Made by a program: the position numbers and the translations under genes | In this document: positions 8,929 through 18,671 of the stretch, in pieces | Layout of the letters: the number at the start of each line of letters is the position of its first letter | Position numbering within the stretch: position 1 is the stretch's first letter | DNA from: Bacteroidota bacterium | Lineage (GTDB): Bacteria; Bacteroidota; Bacteroidia; Flavobacteriales; Weeksellaceae | Direction of reading: 5' to 3' | NCBI GenBank assembly: GCA_023419095.1 | Contig: JAEZYN010000004.1 | Coordinates: 8,422 to 72,421 of the forward strand | Length of the DNA stretch: 64,000 bases | Notes under the pieces: model-generated | Database searches by the model: none | What the model saw: the letters and a program-made list of their open reading frames with translations, nothing else | What the model was told of the DNA's origin: nothing

Positions 8929-10440
8929 ATGAATCTTACGCTCGACCAAATTCAGGATTTTAAGGGAAAATACCCAAGACAAATCTGGTCTCTCTTCTTC
9001 TCCGAAATGTGGGAACGCTTCTGCTTCTACGGAATGCGCGGAATGCTGGTGTTCTTCATGATTTCTGAACTGAAATTCGATGACGAAAAAGCCAATTTAC
9101 AATACGGTGCCACGCAGGCCTTCGTTTATGCCTTCACTTTCGTAGGCGGTCTTTTTGCCGACAAAATTCTGGGATTTCGGAAATCACTGTTTTGGGGCGG
9201 TCTGCTGATGATTGTGGGCAGTTTAATTCTGGCCACAAACCCTCATGATTTTTTCTTCCTCGGAATATCATTCACTGTGGTGGGAACAGGCTTCTTTAAA
9301 CCTAACATTTCAACGATGGTAGGTAAACTTTATCGAGGTGATGATGCACGGCGGGACGCCGGTTTCTCGCTTTTTTACGCAGGTATCAACTTGGGTGCGC
9401 TTTTGGGCGGTTATCTGTGTATTGCGATCGGAAAAGGTGAAATGCTGACGGGTCTGATACCTGAAGATAAAAGATGGAACGTCGCGTTCGGTCTTGCTGC
9501 TATCGTAATGGTAATAAGTCTCATCAATTTTGTGTTTACCCAGCGAAGAATGGGACCCATCGGACTGATGCCGCAGAAAGTAACTGCCGAAGGTACGGTG
9601 ATTCCTACTCCAAAGTGGAAGATTTACGGCGTCTACGGACTTACTCTCCTATTCGTACCATTAATTATGATTATGGTTTCTGTCCCGCAATACACCGATT
9701 ATTTCATGTGGACTGTCGGACCTCTTACTTTGATCTATCTTTTCTTTGAAATGTCTAAAGTGACCACACCTGAACGAAACAAACTTTGGGCTGCGCTCGT
9801 ATTTATCATATTTTCAATTCTGTTTTGGGGAATTTATGAGCAATCAGGAGGTTCGCTAAGCATTTTTGCCGCGAATAACCTGAACAAAGACCTGCTTGGT
9901 CTCGATCCAAACGGCGTCAATAATTCGGGAGGCGCATTTTTCATTATCTTTTTAGCACCAATAATTGGTCTGCTGTGGATCTGGCTCAGCAAAAGAAGGC
10001 TTGAACCCAACACAATCATAAAATTTGGCCTCGGGTTTATCTTTCTTGGTCTGGGTTATTATGTACTGTTTGCCACACGCTTTTTCGCCGATTTACAGGG
10101 TGTGACCTCATTAAATATATTCACGATTGCGTTACTTGTCATTACTTTTGGTGAATTGTGTCTTTCACCAATCGGACTTTCGATCATGACCAAACTTTCT
10201 ACCGAAAAACTTCAGGGCATGATGATGGGCCTTTGGTTTCTGGCATCGGCATACGGACAATATGTTGCAGGTATCATCGGTGCCGGTATGGCCACCGCGA
10301 AAGAAGGTTCTTCCAATATGGACGCATTGCTCGCCTATACCGAGGGTTACCGCCAACTCGGGTTGTATGCCGTTGTGGCGGGTGTGGTTCTTATTGCCAT
10401 CTCTCCGTTTGTGAAAAAACTTATGCAGGAGGTTCGCTAA
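8929..10440 (+). CDS. POT-family proton-coupled peptide transporter (third of three)
   Basis: 503 residues, the shortest and most canonical of the three. It shows EMWERFCFYGMR, FYAGINLGAL and GELCLSPIGLSIMTKL, with 12-14 predicted membrane helices. It is an inner-membrane proton/oligopeptide symporter. The start lies 28 bp after a terminator. A short gap of 41 bp leads to the secreted thioredoxin-like gene, with which it may be cotranscribed. Confidence 0.92.
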   Translation: MNLTLDQIQDFKGKYPRQIWSLFFSEMWERFCFYGMRGMLVFFMISELKFDDEKANLQYGATQAFVYAFTFVGGLFADKILGFRKSLFWGGLLMIVGSLILATNPHDFFFLGISFTVVGTGFFKPNISTMVGKLYRGDDARRDAGFSLFYAGINLGALLGGYLCIAIGKGEMLTGLIPEDKRWNVAFGLAAIVMVISLINFVFTQRRMGPIGLMPQKVTAEGTVIPTPKWKIYGVYGLTLLFVPLIMIMVSVPQYTDYFMWTVGPLTLIYLFFEMSKVTTPERNKLWAALVFIIFSILFWGIYEQSGGSLSIFAANNLNKDLLGLDPNGVNNSGGAFFIIFLAPIIGLLWIWLSKRRLEPNTIIKFGLGFIFLGLGYYVLFATRFFADLQGVTSLNIFTIALLVITFGELCLSPIGLSIMTKLSTEKLQGMMMGLWFLASAYGQYVAGIIGAGMATAKEGSSNMDALLAYTEGYRQLGLYAVVAGVVLIAISPFVKKLMQEVR

Positions 10441-10481
10441 TTATTTTTTAACAAAACTGGCGTAAAGTCATCTAACCTGCT

Positions 10482-11015
10482 ATGAAAAACATTTTCAGCA
10501 TTGTTCTTTTATTTTTAATGTTGTCTGTTTCAGCACAAGTCAAATGGATGACACTGGACGAAGCATTGAAAGCGCAGAAAATTTCTCCGCGGAAAATTAT
10601 CATCGACTTCTACGCAGATTGGTGCGGCCCGTGCAAGATTATGGAGAAAAGCACGTACGGGCATCCGGTGATAGCAAAATATTTAAATGAAAATTATTAC
10701 GCTGTAAAATTTGACGCGGAATCCCGCGAAAACGTAGTCTATGCCAACCGCGTTTTTGGAAACCCCGGTTTCGAGCCCGGAAAACGCCGAAATTCACTGC
10801 ACGAATTCACACGGTATATGAACGTCTCCGCCGTACCGACTATCGTATTTCTGGATGAACACAGCATGCCGATTACCATTCTGCAGGGTGCGCTCACAGC
10901 ACCGGAACTTGAACCTTACCTACCCTTCATGGCAAGCGACGGCTACAAAAAAATCACCACTCGCGAACAGTGGGAAAATTATCAGCGAAAATTTAAATCC
11001 AGCATTATCGAATAA
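10482..11015 (+). CDS. Secreted thioredoxin-fold protein with a WCGPC active site
   Basis: 177 residues: a signal peptide (about 1-18, ending near VSAQ), then a thioredoxin fold with the redox motif DFYADWCGPCK at about residues 43-53 and the cis-proline segment SAVPTIVFLD. A roughly 25-residue insert (ANRVFGNPGFEPGKRRNSL) sits between the active site and the cis-Pro. The protein should act as a periplasmic disulfide oxidoreductase; whether it reduces or oxidises, and its partner, cannot be seen. A terminator follows. Confidence 0.85.
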   Translation: MKNIFSIVLLFLMLSVSAQVKWMTLDEALKAQKISPRKIIIDFYADWCGPCKIMEKSTYGHPVIAKYLNENYYAVKFDAESRENVVYANRVFGNPGFEPGKRRNSLHEFTRYMNVSAVPTIVFLDEHSMPITILQGALTAPELEPYLPFMASDGYKKITTREQWENYQRKFKSSIIE

Positions 11016-11028
11016 CAAAAATTATTAG

Positions 11029-11067
11029 AAGGACCTGCAGATTCCATATTTGCAAGTCCTTTTTATT
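11029..11067 (+). terminator. Terminator before recG
   Basis: AAGGAC(C)TGCA pairs with TGCA(A)GTCCTT, with one mismatched position, followed by TTTTATTTTT. It ends the thioredoxin-like unit. Confidence 0.7.
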
Positions 11068-11096
11068 TTTACGAAATTCGCCTTCCGCGAAAATTC

Positions 11097-13205
11097 ATGC
11101 TTCGCGCCATGTATTTGAATTTAGATACGCCCATAGAATTTCTGAAAGGTGTCGGTCCGGAACGAGCCAAATTCATTAAAAATGTTTTAGGTTTTTCGGT
11201 GGTCGAAGATTTCCTTACTTTTTACCCGCTCCGGTACGTCGACAAAAGCAGAATCTATAAAATTGCAGACCTGTCCGAAAGCATAGATACAGAAATACAG
11301 CTCAAAGGAAAGATTACAGATTTACAGGAACTGGCTTACGGAAACGGAAAAAAAAGGCTTTCAGCAAAATTCCGTGACGAGACCGGCACCATAGAACTGG
11401 TGTGGTTCCGCTACTCAAAATGGATGAAAGAACAAATCCCTATCCACACCGAAATCATCGTTTTTGGTAAGCTGAATGTATTCAACGGATTTTTCTCTAT
11501 CGCGCATCCCGAAATAGAAACAGACGAAAAAAAAGCCGTTTCAGGTTCACTTCTGCCGATTTATCCCGGCAGCGAAAAACTTAATAAACGTGGCTTAAAT
11601 AACAAATTCTTTCAGCAGGTCCTCACAGACATCCTTTGGAATCTACCGCAACTCATTCAGGAGAATTTGCCTTCTGCTGTGATGGAAAAATTTAAACTGA
11701 TCGGCCGCCAGCACGCATTCTACCATATTCATTTTCCCAAAAATAAGAATTCATTCGAACACGCTAACCGCCGTTTGAAATTTGAAGAAGCCTTAATGTT
11801 CCAGCTGGGGTATGCTTTAAAAAAACGTCACCACAAAGCCACTGCGGTTGGAAATCCTTTCAGACATGTGGGTGCCAATTTTAAGCACTTTTATGCTGAA
11901 AAGCTACCATTTGAACTTACAAATGCACAGAAAAGGGTTTTGAAGGAAATCCGGCTGGACATGAAAAGACAAGTGCAGATGAACCGTCTGCTGCAAGGTG
12001 ACGTGGGCTCCGGCAAAACCATGGTCGCTTTGTTGGCAATGCTGATCGCGCTCGACAACGGTTTCCAGAGCTGCATGATGGCGCCAACCGAAATTCTTGC
12101 ACAGCAACATTTTTATTCTGTGCAGCAACTTCTGGAAGGCACGGATATTAAAGTAAAATTACTCACAGGGAGCACAAGAGCGGCAGAGCGGCGAATCATA
12201 CACGAAGAGCTTTTAAGCGGCGAATTGCCGATTTTAGTCGGCACACACGCAGTGCTGGAAGACATTGTTAAATTCCGGAATCTTGGTCTGGCCGTCATCG
12301 ACGAGCAGCATCGTTTTGGCGTAGCTCAGCGCGCGCGACTTTGGGCTAAAAATAAAATTCCGCCGCATATTTTGGTAATGACGGCCACTCCTATTCCGAG
12401 GACGTTGGCAATGAGCTTCTACAGCGATCTCGACGTTTCGGTTATCGATGAAATGCCGGTGGGAAGGAAACCGATTATTACCGCTCACCGACGCGAAAAA
12501 GATCGGCTTTCGGTTTTCCGGTTTGCAAAAGACGAAATCGGGAAAGGCCGGCAGATTTATTTCGTCTATCCGCTGATCGAGGAATCCGAAACTTTAGACT
12601 ATAAAAACCTGATGGAAAATTTCGGGCATATTGTTGAATTTTTTAATGATAAAAATGTCACAATGCTGCACGGCCGAATGAAGCCTGCCGAAAAAGATGC
12701 CGCGATGCAGTATTTTGCCTCAGGCAAAGCCGAAATAATGGTGGCAACAACCGTGATTGAAGTGGGAGTAAATGTACCGAACGCATCGGTAATGGTGATA
12801 GAAAGTGCGGAAAGATTTGGCCTTTCGCAACTTCATCAGCTTCGGGGACGTGTGGGCCGTGGTGCCGAGCAGAGCTTTTGCATCCTGATGACATCAGACA
12901 AACTTAGCAACGAAAGCAGAACCCGTATAAAAACGATGACGGAAACTAACGACGGATTCAAAATTTCAGAGGTCGATATGCAGCTTCGTGGTCCCGGCGA
13001 TATTTTGGGGACGCAGCAAAGCGGCGTGGTAGATTTTAAGAGACTCGATTTGGTTGCGGACGGAAAAATAATCAAAGTTGCCAAAGACGCGGTAGATCAT
13101 CTGCTTTCTCAGGACCCAAAACTTGAAAAAGCCCAACATCAGACTTTAAAAAATTATTACATTGAGCAATATCGCGGAAAAAACAAATGGGGACGAATTT
13201 CTTAG
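11097..13205 (+). CDS. recG: ATP-dependent DNA helicase RecG
   Basis: 702 residues. The N-terminal wedge/OB region (LKGVGPERAKF near the start, GYFSI-like OB strand) is followed by an SF2 helicase core: Walker A GDVGSGKT, the DEQH box (VIDEQHRFGV), motif III (MTATPIPRTLAM) and motif VI (QLRGRVGRG). The C-terminal element with QLRGPGDILGTQQSG, typical of RecG, is present. It remodels stalled replication forks and branched DNA. An internal ATG at 11109 (MYLNLDTP...) is an equally good start and is nearer to the usual family N terminus. Confidence 0.95.
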   Translation: MLRAMYLNLDTPIEFLKGVGPERAKFIKNVLGFSVVEDFLTFYPLRYVDKSRIYKIADLSESIDTEIQLKGKITDLQELAYGNGKKRLSAKFRDETGTIELVWFRYSKWMKEQIPIHTEIIVFGKLNVFNGFFSIAHPEIETDEKKAVSGSLLPIYPGSEKLNKRGLNNKFFQQVLTDILWNLPQLIQENLPSAVMEKFKLIGRQHAFYHIHFPKNKNSFEHANRRLKFEEALMFQLGYALKKRHHKATAVGNPFRHVGANFKHFYAEKLPFELTNAQKRVLKEIRLDMKRQVQMNRLLQGDVGSGKTMVALLAMLIALDNGFQSCMMAPTEILAQQHFYSVQQLLEGTDIKVKLLTGSTRAAERRIIHEELLSGELPILVGTHAVLEDIVKFRNLGLAVIDEQHRFGVAQRARLWAKNKIPPHILVMTATPIPRTLAMSFYSDLDVSVIDEMPVGRKPIITAHRREKDRLSVFRFAKDEIGKGRQIYFVYPLIEESETLDYKNLMENFGHIVEFFNDKNVTMLHGRMKPAEKDAAMQYFASGKAEIMVATTVIEVGVNVPNASVMVIESAERFGLSQLHQLRGRVGRGAEQSFCILMTSDKLSNESRTRIKTMTETNDGFKISEVDMQLRGPGDILGTQQSGVVDFKRLDLVADGKIIKVAKDAVDHLLSQDPKLEKAQHQTLKNYYIEQYRGKNKWGRIS

Positions 13206-13283
13206 ATGTTTGCAGCATTGCATTGCGGCACAATTTTTAGTATAAAGTCAGCCATTTAAACGATAACTTTCACCACTTTTTAT

Positions 13284-15713
13284 ATGAAAAAACTGCTATA
13301 TTTTCTCATTATTATTTTTTCAAATATTGCGTTTGCACAAAACCGATTAAGAGTCAGCGAAGCTGGCAATGGAAATCCAGTGCGCGGCGCTTCCGTTTTT
13401 TGCAACAATAAATTAATCGGTAAAACAAATTACGAAGGCATTTTAAATTTTAAAACAAAGTGCAGTAAAGTGGACGTAAAATCTGCCGGATTCTATGAGG
13501 ATGAAGTGGTGGTAGACCATGTAATGGAAGCTGTTTTGGCTAAAGAAGACCCGAAAGTCCAGTCGATTGAAACAGTACTGATAAACGACAATAGTGATCC
13601 GCTCGCACTGGCAATTTTAAAAAAAGTGAATGAAAAGTATAAAGACAATTCACCACAAAGCCTTGATTCTTACAGCTTTAAATCTTATGAAAAAATTTCG
13701 CTGGATCTAGATGAAGACAGTATAAAATATTACGAAGCCTATCTGCAGCAGCGGCTCGATTCACTCAGCGCTCTGCCAACTCCGCAAGTGAGCGCGGAAA
13801 AGAAGAAAGATTCTGCCGAAAGTGTAAATGTCTTAAAAATGATGTCCGACAGTAAACTTTTCCTTTGGGAACGTGCGTCGGAATTCTTATACTCAAAAAA
13901 ATACGGCGAAAAAATAAATATACTCGATAACCGCGTAGCAGGCCTCAAAGATCCGCTCTACGAAATGATGACGCTGCGATCTAACCGGAACAGAATCCCG
14001 CGCGAGATCCGCGAAGAAAACCGTTTGCTCTACCGTTTTTTCCTCACCGATTCCATCGATATAGAAGGGCGCAAAAACTATGTCATCCGCTTTCGGCAGG
14101 TTGATTATAAGCAACCGGTGAATAAGCGAAAATTTAACGGTTATCTGTATGTGGACGCGCAGACTTACGGCCTGAAAAAACTTGAAAGCAACAGCAAGAA
14201 AAAATCTGAGGGCAGCATCACTAGCATTTGGAAACCGATCGACGGAAAATGGTTTTTGAGCAGGGAAAATTTAAAAATAAAAATGGGCTCTACCGTATTC
14301 GCCAACGCGAAAGCCGAAGATGCAGAGAAAGGTAAAAAACAGAAATTCGGCAATTACGTCTACATGATGGCGGACTATTTTGATTTTAAATCGCCGATTG
14401 ACGTGCAAAGCAAAGATTTCAGCGGTTACACGATGTCTGTGCTGGCCTCCGACGGTAAATCGCTCGATGCCTTCCGCACCGATTCTCTTTCGGCGCGGGA
14501 AAAACTTTCATACGAAAAAATTGACAGTGTGGGCAAAAAATACAAACTCGACCAGAAAATCAGCGGTTTTACCGGACTTCTCCGCGGAAATTTCCGGGCT
14601 GGCCAGGTTGATTTTGACCTTTCGCAAGTCATAAAATACAATCTTTACGAAGGTGCGCGGCTTGGAATTGCTGCAAAACTGAATGAGCGTTTTCATCCGT
14701 ATATTTCACCTGATGCCTATTTCGCTTATGGTTTCAAAGACCACAACTGGAAATACGGAGCCGGCCTCGACGTGAAAACTACACTTCGCAAAAACTCTTA
14801 TTTTCGTGCAGAATATTACCACGATGTGGTAGCTGCGGGACGTTTCAGCGAGAATCTGTGGAATTTCCGGATGAAGATCATGAACGCAGGCATCGATTTC
14901 AGGAATGACCGCTTTTACAGGTACGATGGTTTCAAGGTTTCATTTGAACACGATCTAAGCAATGATCTAACCGTACGTGCTTCGGTAAAAAAAGACAGCG
15001 AAGAATCTACGTTTGATTACGATTTCATGCAGCGCGGCGCGCGTTTTCAGAATTTTGCGACACAGCTTACATTTAAGTATTCGCCGCGTTCAAAAAACAT
15101 CATGACGCCGGCCGGAAAATTCACTTACGAACAAAACTATCCCGAATTTTTCTTTAATTATGAGCAGGGCTTGAATGCACTGGGTGGAGACCTGCAATAC
15201 AGCAGATTTGACGCGCTGGCACAACACAGCTTCAAAACGAAAGCCGGTGTCACGGGATTGCGACTTTATGGCGGTTTGGTGACGGGCGAAACTCCGATCT
15301 GGCATCACTTTACAATGAATGGTCTGGGCGCCGCAGACGGCAGCGGATTTAATTATAACCTGACCTCTTTCCTGGGTTTCGCGACCATGGAAAGCGGAAA
15401 ATATTTTAATGATAAATTCGCCGGTTTTTATCTGACGCACCGCATCCCGTGGTATTTCAGGACTTTTGGAAAGACAACCTCCAGTTTTGACGTGATTTAC
15501 AAATGTCTAAGTGGCGATATGAAGAATCCGGAACAGCATAATTTTGATTTCAGTAAACTCGATCACCTTTACCAGGAAGTCGGTTTTGAGGTCAATCATT
15601 TCCTTGGAACACCGTTCAATCTGGGCTTTTTCTACCGTGTCGGCTATTACGCAACGGATTCATTTAAAGAAAACTTTGCTGTTCAGCTGAAATTAAATGT
15701 ATTAGGATTTTAA
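13284..15713 (+). CDS. DUF5686-family outer-membrane protein with a CarboxypepD_reg-like N terminus
   Basis: 809 residues: a signal peptide (1-18, ending in AFAQ), a carboxypeptidase regulatory-like beta-sandwich (about 20-85; GNPVRGASVFCNNKLIGKTNYEG), a central region with YSFKSYEKI and many charged residues, and a C-terminal half of alternating hydrophobic strands ending in Phe (KLNVLGF), as in outer-membrane beta-barrels. The architecture matches the DUF5686 family, which is common in Bacteroidota and has an unknown role. The following small gene starts 3 bp after the stop. Confidence 0.85.
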   Translation: MKKLLYFLIIIFSNIAFAQNRLRVSEAGNGNPVRGASVFCNNKLIGKTNYEGILNFKTKCSKVDVKSAGFYEDEVVVDHVMEAVLAKEDPKVQSIETVLINDNSDPLALAILKKVNEKYKDNSPQSLDSYSFKSYEKISLDLDEDSIKYYEAYLQQRLDSLSALPTPQVSAEKKKDSAESVNVLKMMSDSKLFLWERASEFLYSKKYGEKINILDNRVAGLKDPLYEMMTLRSNRNRIPREIREENRLLYRFFLTDSIDIEGRKNYVIRFRQVDYKQPVNKRKFNGYLYVDAQTYGLKKLESNSKKKSEGSITSIWKPIDGKWFLSRENLKIKMGSTVFANAKAEDAEKGKKQKFGNYVYMMADYFDFKSPIDVQSKDFSGYTMSVLASDGKSLDAFRTDSLSAREKLSYEKIDSVGKKYKLDQKISGFTGLLRGNFRAGQVDFDLSQVIKYNLYEGARLGIAAKLNERFHPYISPDAYFAYGFKDHNWKYGAGLDVKTTLRKNSYFRAEYYHDVVAAGRFSENLWNFRMKIMNAGIDFRNDRFYRYDGFKVSFEHDLSNDLTVRASVKKDSEESTFDYDFMQRGARFQNFATQLTFKYSPRSKNIMTPAGKFTYEQNYPEFFFNYEQGLNALGGDLQYSRFDALAQHSFKTKAGVTGLRLYGGLVTGETPIWHHFTMNGLGAADGSGFNYNLTSFLGFATMESGKYFNDKFAGFYLTHRIPWYFRTFGKTTSSFDVIYKCLSGDMKNPEQHNFDFSKLDHLYQEVGFEVNHFLGTPFNLGFFYRVGYYATDSFKENFAVQLKLNVLGF

Positions 15714-15716
15714 ATT

Positions 15717-15953
15717 ATGAAAATTATTCAGATTAAAGCCACGCAGTTTTTTGAGCTTTTAAAAATGAAAGATGCATCAATGTGGGAAATATTTGCACAG
15801 ATGATTGACGGTGAGGAAAAAGAACTGATTTTTTTAGATGACGAAAAACATGTGCTTTTCAACTATATTTTGCCCAAGAATTTAGAAGCGCTCAACGCTG
15901 ACCGTGCGAAATTTGCAGCCGAGTATTCGGCGAAACTTTCGGGACTTAATTAG
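15717..15953 (+). CDS. Small conserved-looking hypothetical protein
   Basis: 78 residues, mixed charge, no signal peptide or membrane segment, no motif I recognise. It begins 3 bp after the DUF5686 gene and is probably cotranscribed with it. Its 3' end overlaps the 3' end of folP on the other strand by 8 bp, so the two stop codons interlock. Confidence 0.7.
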   Translation: MKIIQIKATQFFELLKMKDASMWEIFAQMIDGEEKELIFLDDEKHVLFNYILPKNLEALNADRAKFAAEYSAKLSGLN

Positions 15954-16803
15954 TTGCTGAAAATCTCCGCACTGTTTCCGCAGCCGATGCCACGTCGTGA
16001 ACCCGCAGAATCTTTGCGCCTTTTTGCAGGGCTTTCAGATGAAGTTTCTGCGTCTCTTCAGTTATGTCAAGTGGGGATTTTCCAAGTGGTTTGTAAATAA
16101 ATGATTTGCGTGAAATACCGATCAACATTGCACTTCTGCCAAAATCCAAATGCTGCAGCTGCCCGAACAATTGATGCTGTTGCTCCACTGTTTTGCCGAA
16201 ACCAAATCCGGGATCGATTATAATATCTTTTACCCCTAGTTTTCGCAATTCCAGGATTTTCTCGGAAAAATAGCGGTTCATTTCCGTTAAAATATCACCT
16301 TTGATCATTCGTCGGTGCATCTCGCCGTAAGACGGATTTACGTTCATCAACACGTAAGGCAAGCCGCTTTCCGCGACAGTTTTGAACATTTCAGCATCAA
16401 ACATTCCGCCGGAGATGTCGTTCACCAAATCGATTCCTTCATTATACCCAAAAGCAACAACGGCGGAATGAAAAGTATCGAGTGAAATCAGCACGTCGGG
16501 AAACTCCGATTTAACGGTTGAAATAAGTTTTCCAAGCCTTCCGATTTCTTCCTCTGCTGAAAGAAACTGCGCACTCGGACGCGTTGACTGCGCACCGATA
16601 TCGATAATCTCAGCGCCTTCAGCAATCATTTTTTCAGTATGTTTCAATGCGCTGACATGATTTCTAAACTTTCCACCGTCGGAAAAAGAATCAGGTGTAA
16701 TATTCAGGATACCCATAATTTTCGGGGTGGAAAAATCCACGAGCCGGCCGCGGAAATTAACTGAAAAACCGGAGGTACGGAATGTGTTGAAAGCCTTATC
16801 CAT
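15946..16803 (-). CDS. folP: Dihydropteroate synthase
   Basis: 285 residues with all the family landmarks: IMGILNITPDSFSDGG near residue 30, DIGAQSTRP, LISLDTFHS, DLVNDISGG and IIDPGFGFGK, and a C-terminal RVHDV. It joins p-aminobenzoate to hydroxymethyl-dihydropterin diphosphate in folate synthesis and is the sulfonamide target. It is cytoplasmic. It is transcribed away from the DUF1599 gene, and the 95-bp gap between them holds the divergent promoters. Confidence 0.95.
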   Translation of the reverse strand: MDKAFNTFRTSGFSVNFRGRLVDFSTPKIMGILNITPDSFSDGGKFRNHVSALKHTEKMIAEGAEIIDIGAQSTRPSAQFLSAEEEIGRLGKLISTVKSEFPDVLISLDTFHSAVVAFGYNEGIDLVNDISGGMFDAEMFKTVAESGLPYVLMNVNPSYGEMHRRMIKGDILTEMNRYFSEKILELRKLGVKDIIIDPGFGFGKTVEQQHQLFGQLQHLDFGRSAMLIGISRKSFIYKPLGKSPLDITEETQKLHLKALQKGAKILRVHDVASAAETVRRFSATN

Positions 16804-16872
16804 AACGCAAAATTAGCTAAAAGCTCAAATTAATTCATTACAAAAATGCCTTTAAGCATGTCTTAAAATCCT

Positions 16873-16880
16873 TATCTTTG
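16873..16880 (+). promoter_or_regulatory. -7 promoter element of the DUF1599 gene
   Basis: TATCTTTG matches TAnnTTTG 18 bp before the chosen ATG at 16899. It rules out the in-frame TTG at 16878, which lies inside the box. Confidence 0.6.
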
Positions 16881-16898
16881 GAAAGATTTGAACTAAAC

Positions 16899-17468
16899 AT
16901 GCAAAAAACGTCCGCACAATTTGACGATGTAATCACGGTTTGCCGTGATCTTTTCACTAAAAAGCTGTCCGATTACGGCCCGTCTTTCCGCGTTTTGCGC
17001 GCGCCTTCCCTTACTGACCAGATTTTCATCAAGGTAAAAAGTCTCAGGACTTTCCAGACAACCGGCACGTCCAAAGTTGGCGAATCTGAGGAAGAAAACT
17101 TCATTGCAATTGCCAATTACGCCATAATTGGCCTCATTCAGCTGGAAAAAGGAGTTGCTGATGACTACCTTGAAAGTAAAGAAGAGATGTTGCAACTGTA
17201 CGATCATTTTGCGGATGAAGCAAAAGCTTTGATGATACGCAAAAATCATGATTATGGCGAAGCCTGGCGCGAAATGAGGATCTCTTCAATCACCGATCTA
17301 ATTTATCAAAAAGTATTGAGAACGAAGCAGATAGAAGACAATTCAGGTCGGACAATGGTTTCTGAAGGAATAGATGCCAATTATTTTGATATGCTCAATT
17401 ATGCGGTGTTCTGCCTCATCCGACTCCGTGAAAAAAGCTTCCCAACAGCAAAAACCATTGAAAATTAA
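16899..17468 (+). CDS. DUF1599-family protein (MazG-like helical fold)
   Basis: 189 residues made of two similar halves, each with the pattern LxxKxxDYGxxxRxLRxxSxTDxIxxKxxR (KLSDYGPSFRVLRAPSLTDQI and KNHDYGEAWREMRISSITDLI). This internal duplication is characteristic of DUF1599, a family related to all-alpha nucleotide pyrophosphohydrolases. A nucleotide-handling role is an inference from fold. It begins 95 bp from divergent folP and is 6 bp from the following membrane-protein gene, so the two are likely an operon. Confidence 0.8.
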   Translation: MQKTSAQFDDVITVCRDLFTKKLSDYGPSFRVLRAPSLTDQIFIKVKSLRTFQTTGTSKVGESEEENFIAIANYAIIGLIQLEKGVADDYLESKEEMLQLYDHFADEAKALMIRKNHDYGEAWREMRISSITDLIYQKVLRTKQIEDNSGRTMVSEGIDANYFDMLNYAVFCLIRLREKSFPTAKTIEN

Positions 17469-17474
17469 CAGATT

Positions 17475-18560
17475 ATGAAATCAATTTTACGGATTGTTGT
17501 CGCACTTATTTTCATTGCCTCGGGTTTTGTGAAGGCTGTGGATGTAGTCGGATTTTCATTTAAGCTTGAAGAATACTTTTCGCCGACAGTCTTTAATATG
17601 CCGTTTTTCGAAAGCATTGCTTTACCCATCGCGATTCTCGTTGTTGCGCTGGAATTGATACTGGGCTTTCTGGTGTTGCTAAAAATCCGGCTGAGATTTT
17701 CACTTGCCGCGCTCATTTTATTGTGCGTATTCTTTGCGTTTCTCACGTTTTACTCGGCGTATTTCAATAAGGTGACCGACTGCGGATGTTTCGGAGACGC
17801 AATTAAGTTCACGCCGTGGCAGAGTTTTGTAAAAGACATTATTTTGCTGCTCGCACTCGTTGCGCTTTGGTTTATGTACAGAAATTCATTCGGACTTCTG
17901 CAGACAAAAAAGCCCGGAAAATACATTGCGCTGTCAGTTTTGGTGGTTTTAATGTTTCTTATTACGCTTCACGGAATTTTACACGAACCGTTAATCGATT
18001 TCCGAGATTATAAAATCGGAACTGACTTAAAAGCCGAAAAAGAGAAAATCGAAAAAAATCCCTCAGAGTATAAAACTTTCTATTCACTGAAAAATTCTGC
18101 GACTTCGGAAATTATTGAAATCAACCAGGATGAATATGTGAACGATAAAAAATACTGGGAAGAAAGCTCGCCCTGGAAGATCGAAGAGGGAAAAACGTCG
18201 TCGAAAATTGTGAAGGAGGGTTACAGTTCCGAGATTGCAAAATTCAAACCTGAAACACCGGAAGGGATTGATTTAACCAATGAAATCATCAATGCACCAA
18301 AGGCAATTTTGGTCTTTTCATACGATCCGAAAAACGCCGATGCGCAGCTTATCGGGGAAACGGAGTATAATCTTTCAAGCCAAAAAAACACGTATATTTT
18401 AGGTATTTCAACAAATCCTAACAGCTTTAAAACAATCAGAAACGCACTGATGGACGGCACCGCAATAAAAACCATTGCACGCAGCAATCCGTTTGTTTTG
18501 GTTTTAGAGAATGGCAAAATAGTCGATAAAAAACCCGCGAAAGATTTTCTGAAACAGTAA
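17475..18560 (+). CDS. BT_3928-like DoxX/MauE-type membrane protein
   Basis: 361 residues. The first half has four or five membrane helices with a DoxX-like start (LIFIASGFVKAVD) and the sequence DCGCFGD (about residues 101-107) between helices, as in MauE/DoxX relatives. The second half (from about 180) is a soluble domain with a possible thioredoxin-like fold near the C terminus (AILVFSYDPKNADAQLIGE, NPFVLVLENGKI) but no CxxC. This architecture matches the Bacteroidota BT_3928 family. A role in envelope redox chemistry is plausible but unproven. Confidence 0.8.
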   Translation: MKSILRIVVALIFIASGFVKAVDVVGFSFKLEEYFSPTVFNMPFFESIALPIAILVVALELILGFLVLLKIRLRFSLAALILLCVFFAFLTFYSAYFNKVTDCGCFGDAIKFTPWQSFVKDIILLLALVALWFMYRNSFGLLQTKKPGKYIALSVLVVLMFLITLHGILHEPLIDFRDYKIGTDLKAEKEKIEKNPSEYKTFYSLKNSATSEIIEINQDEYVNDKKYWEESSPWKIEEGKTSSKIVKEGYSSEIAKFKPETPEGIDLTNEIINAPKAILVFSYDPKNADAQLIGETEYNLSSQKNTYILGISTNPNSFKTIRNALMDGTAIKTIARSNPFVLVLENGKIVDKKPAKDFLKQ

Positions 18561-18671
18561 AGCAGAATGGCGAGTTTGGGTAATTTCTTAACACTGCAAG
18601 TGCCAAACAAGTGAACAACTTGGAACAATTTGAACAACATAAACATTAAACTTTTAAATAAAATAAATACA

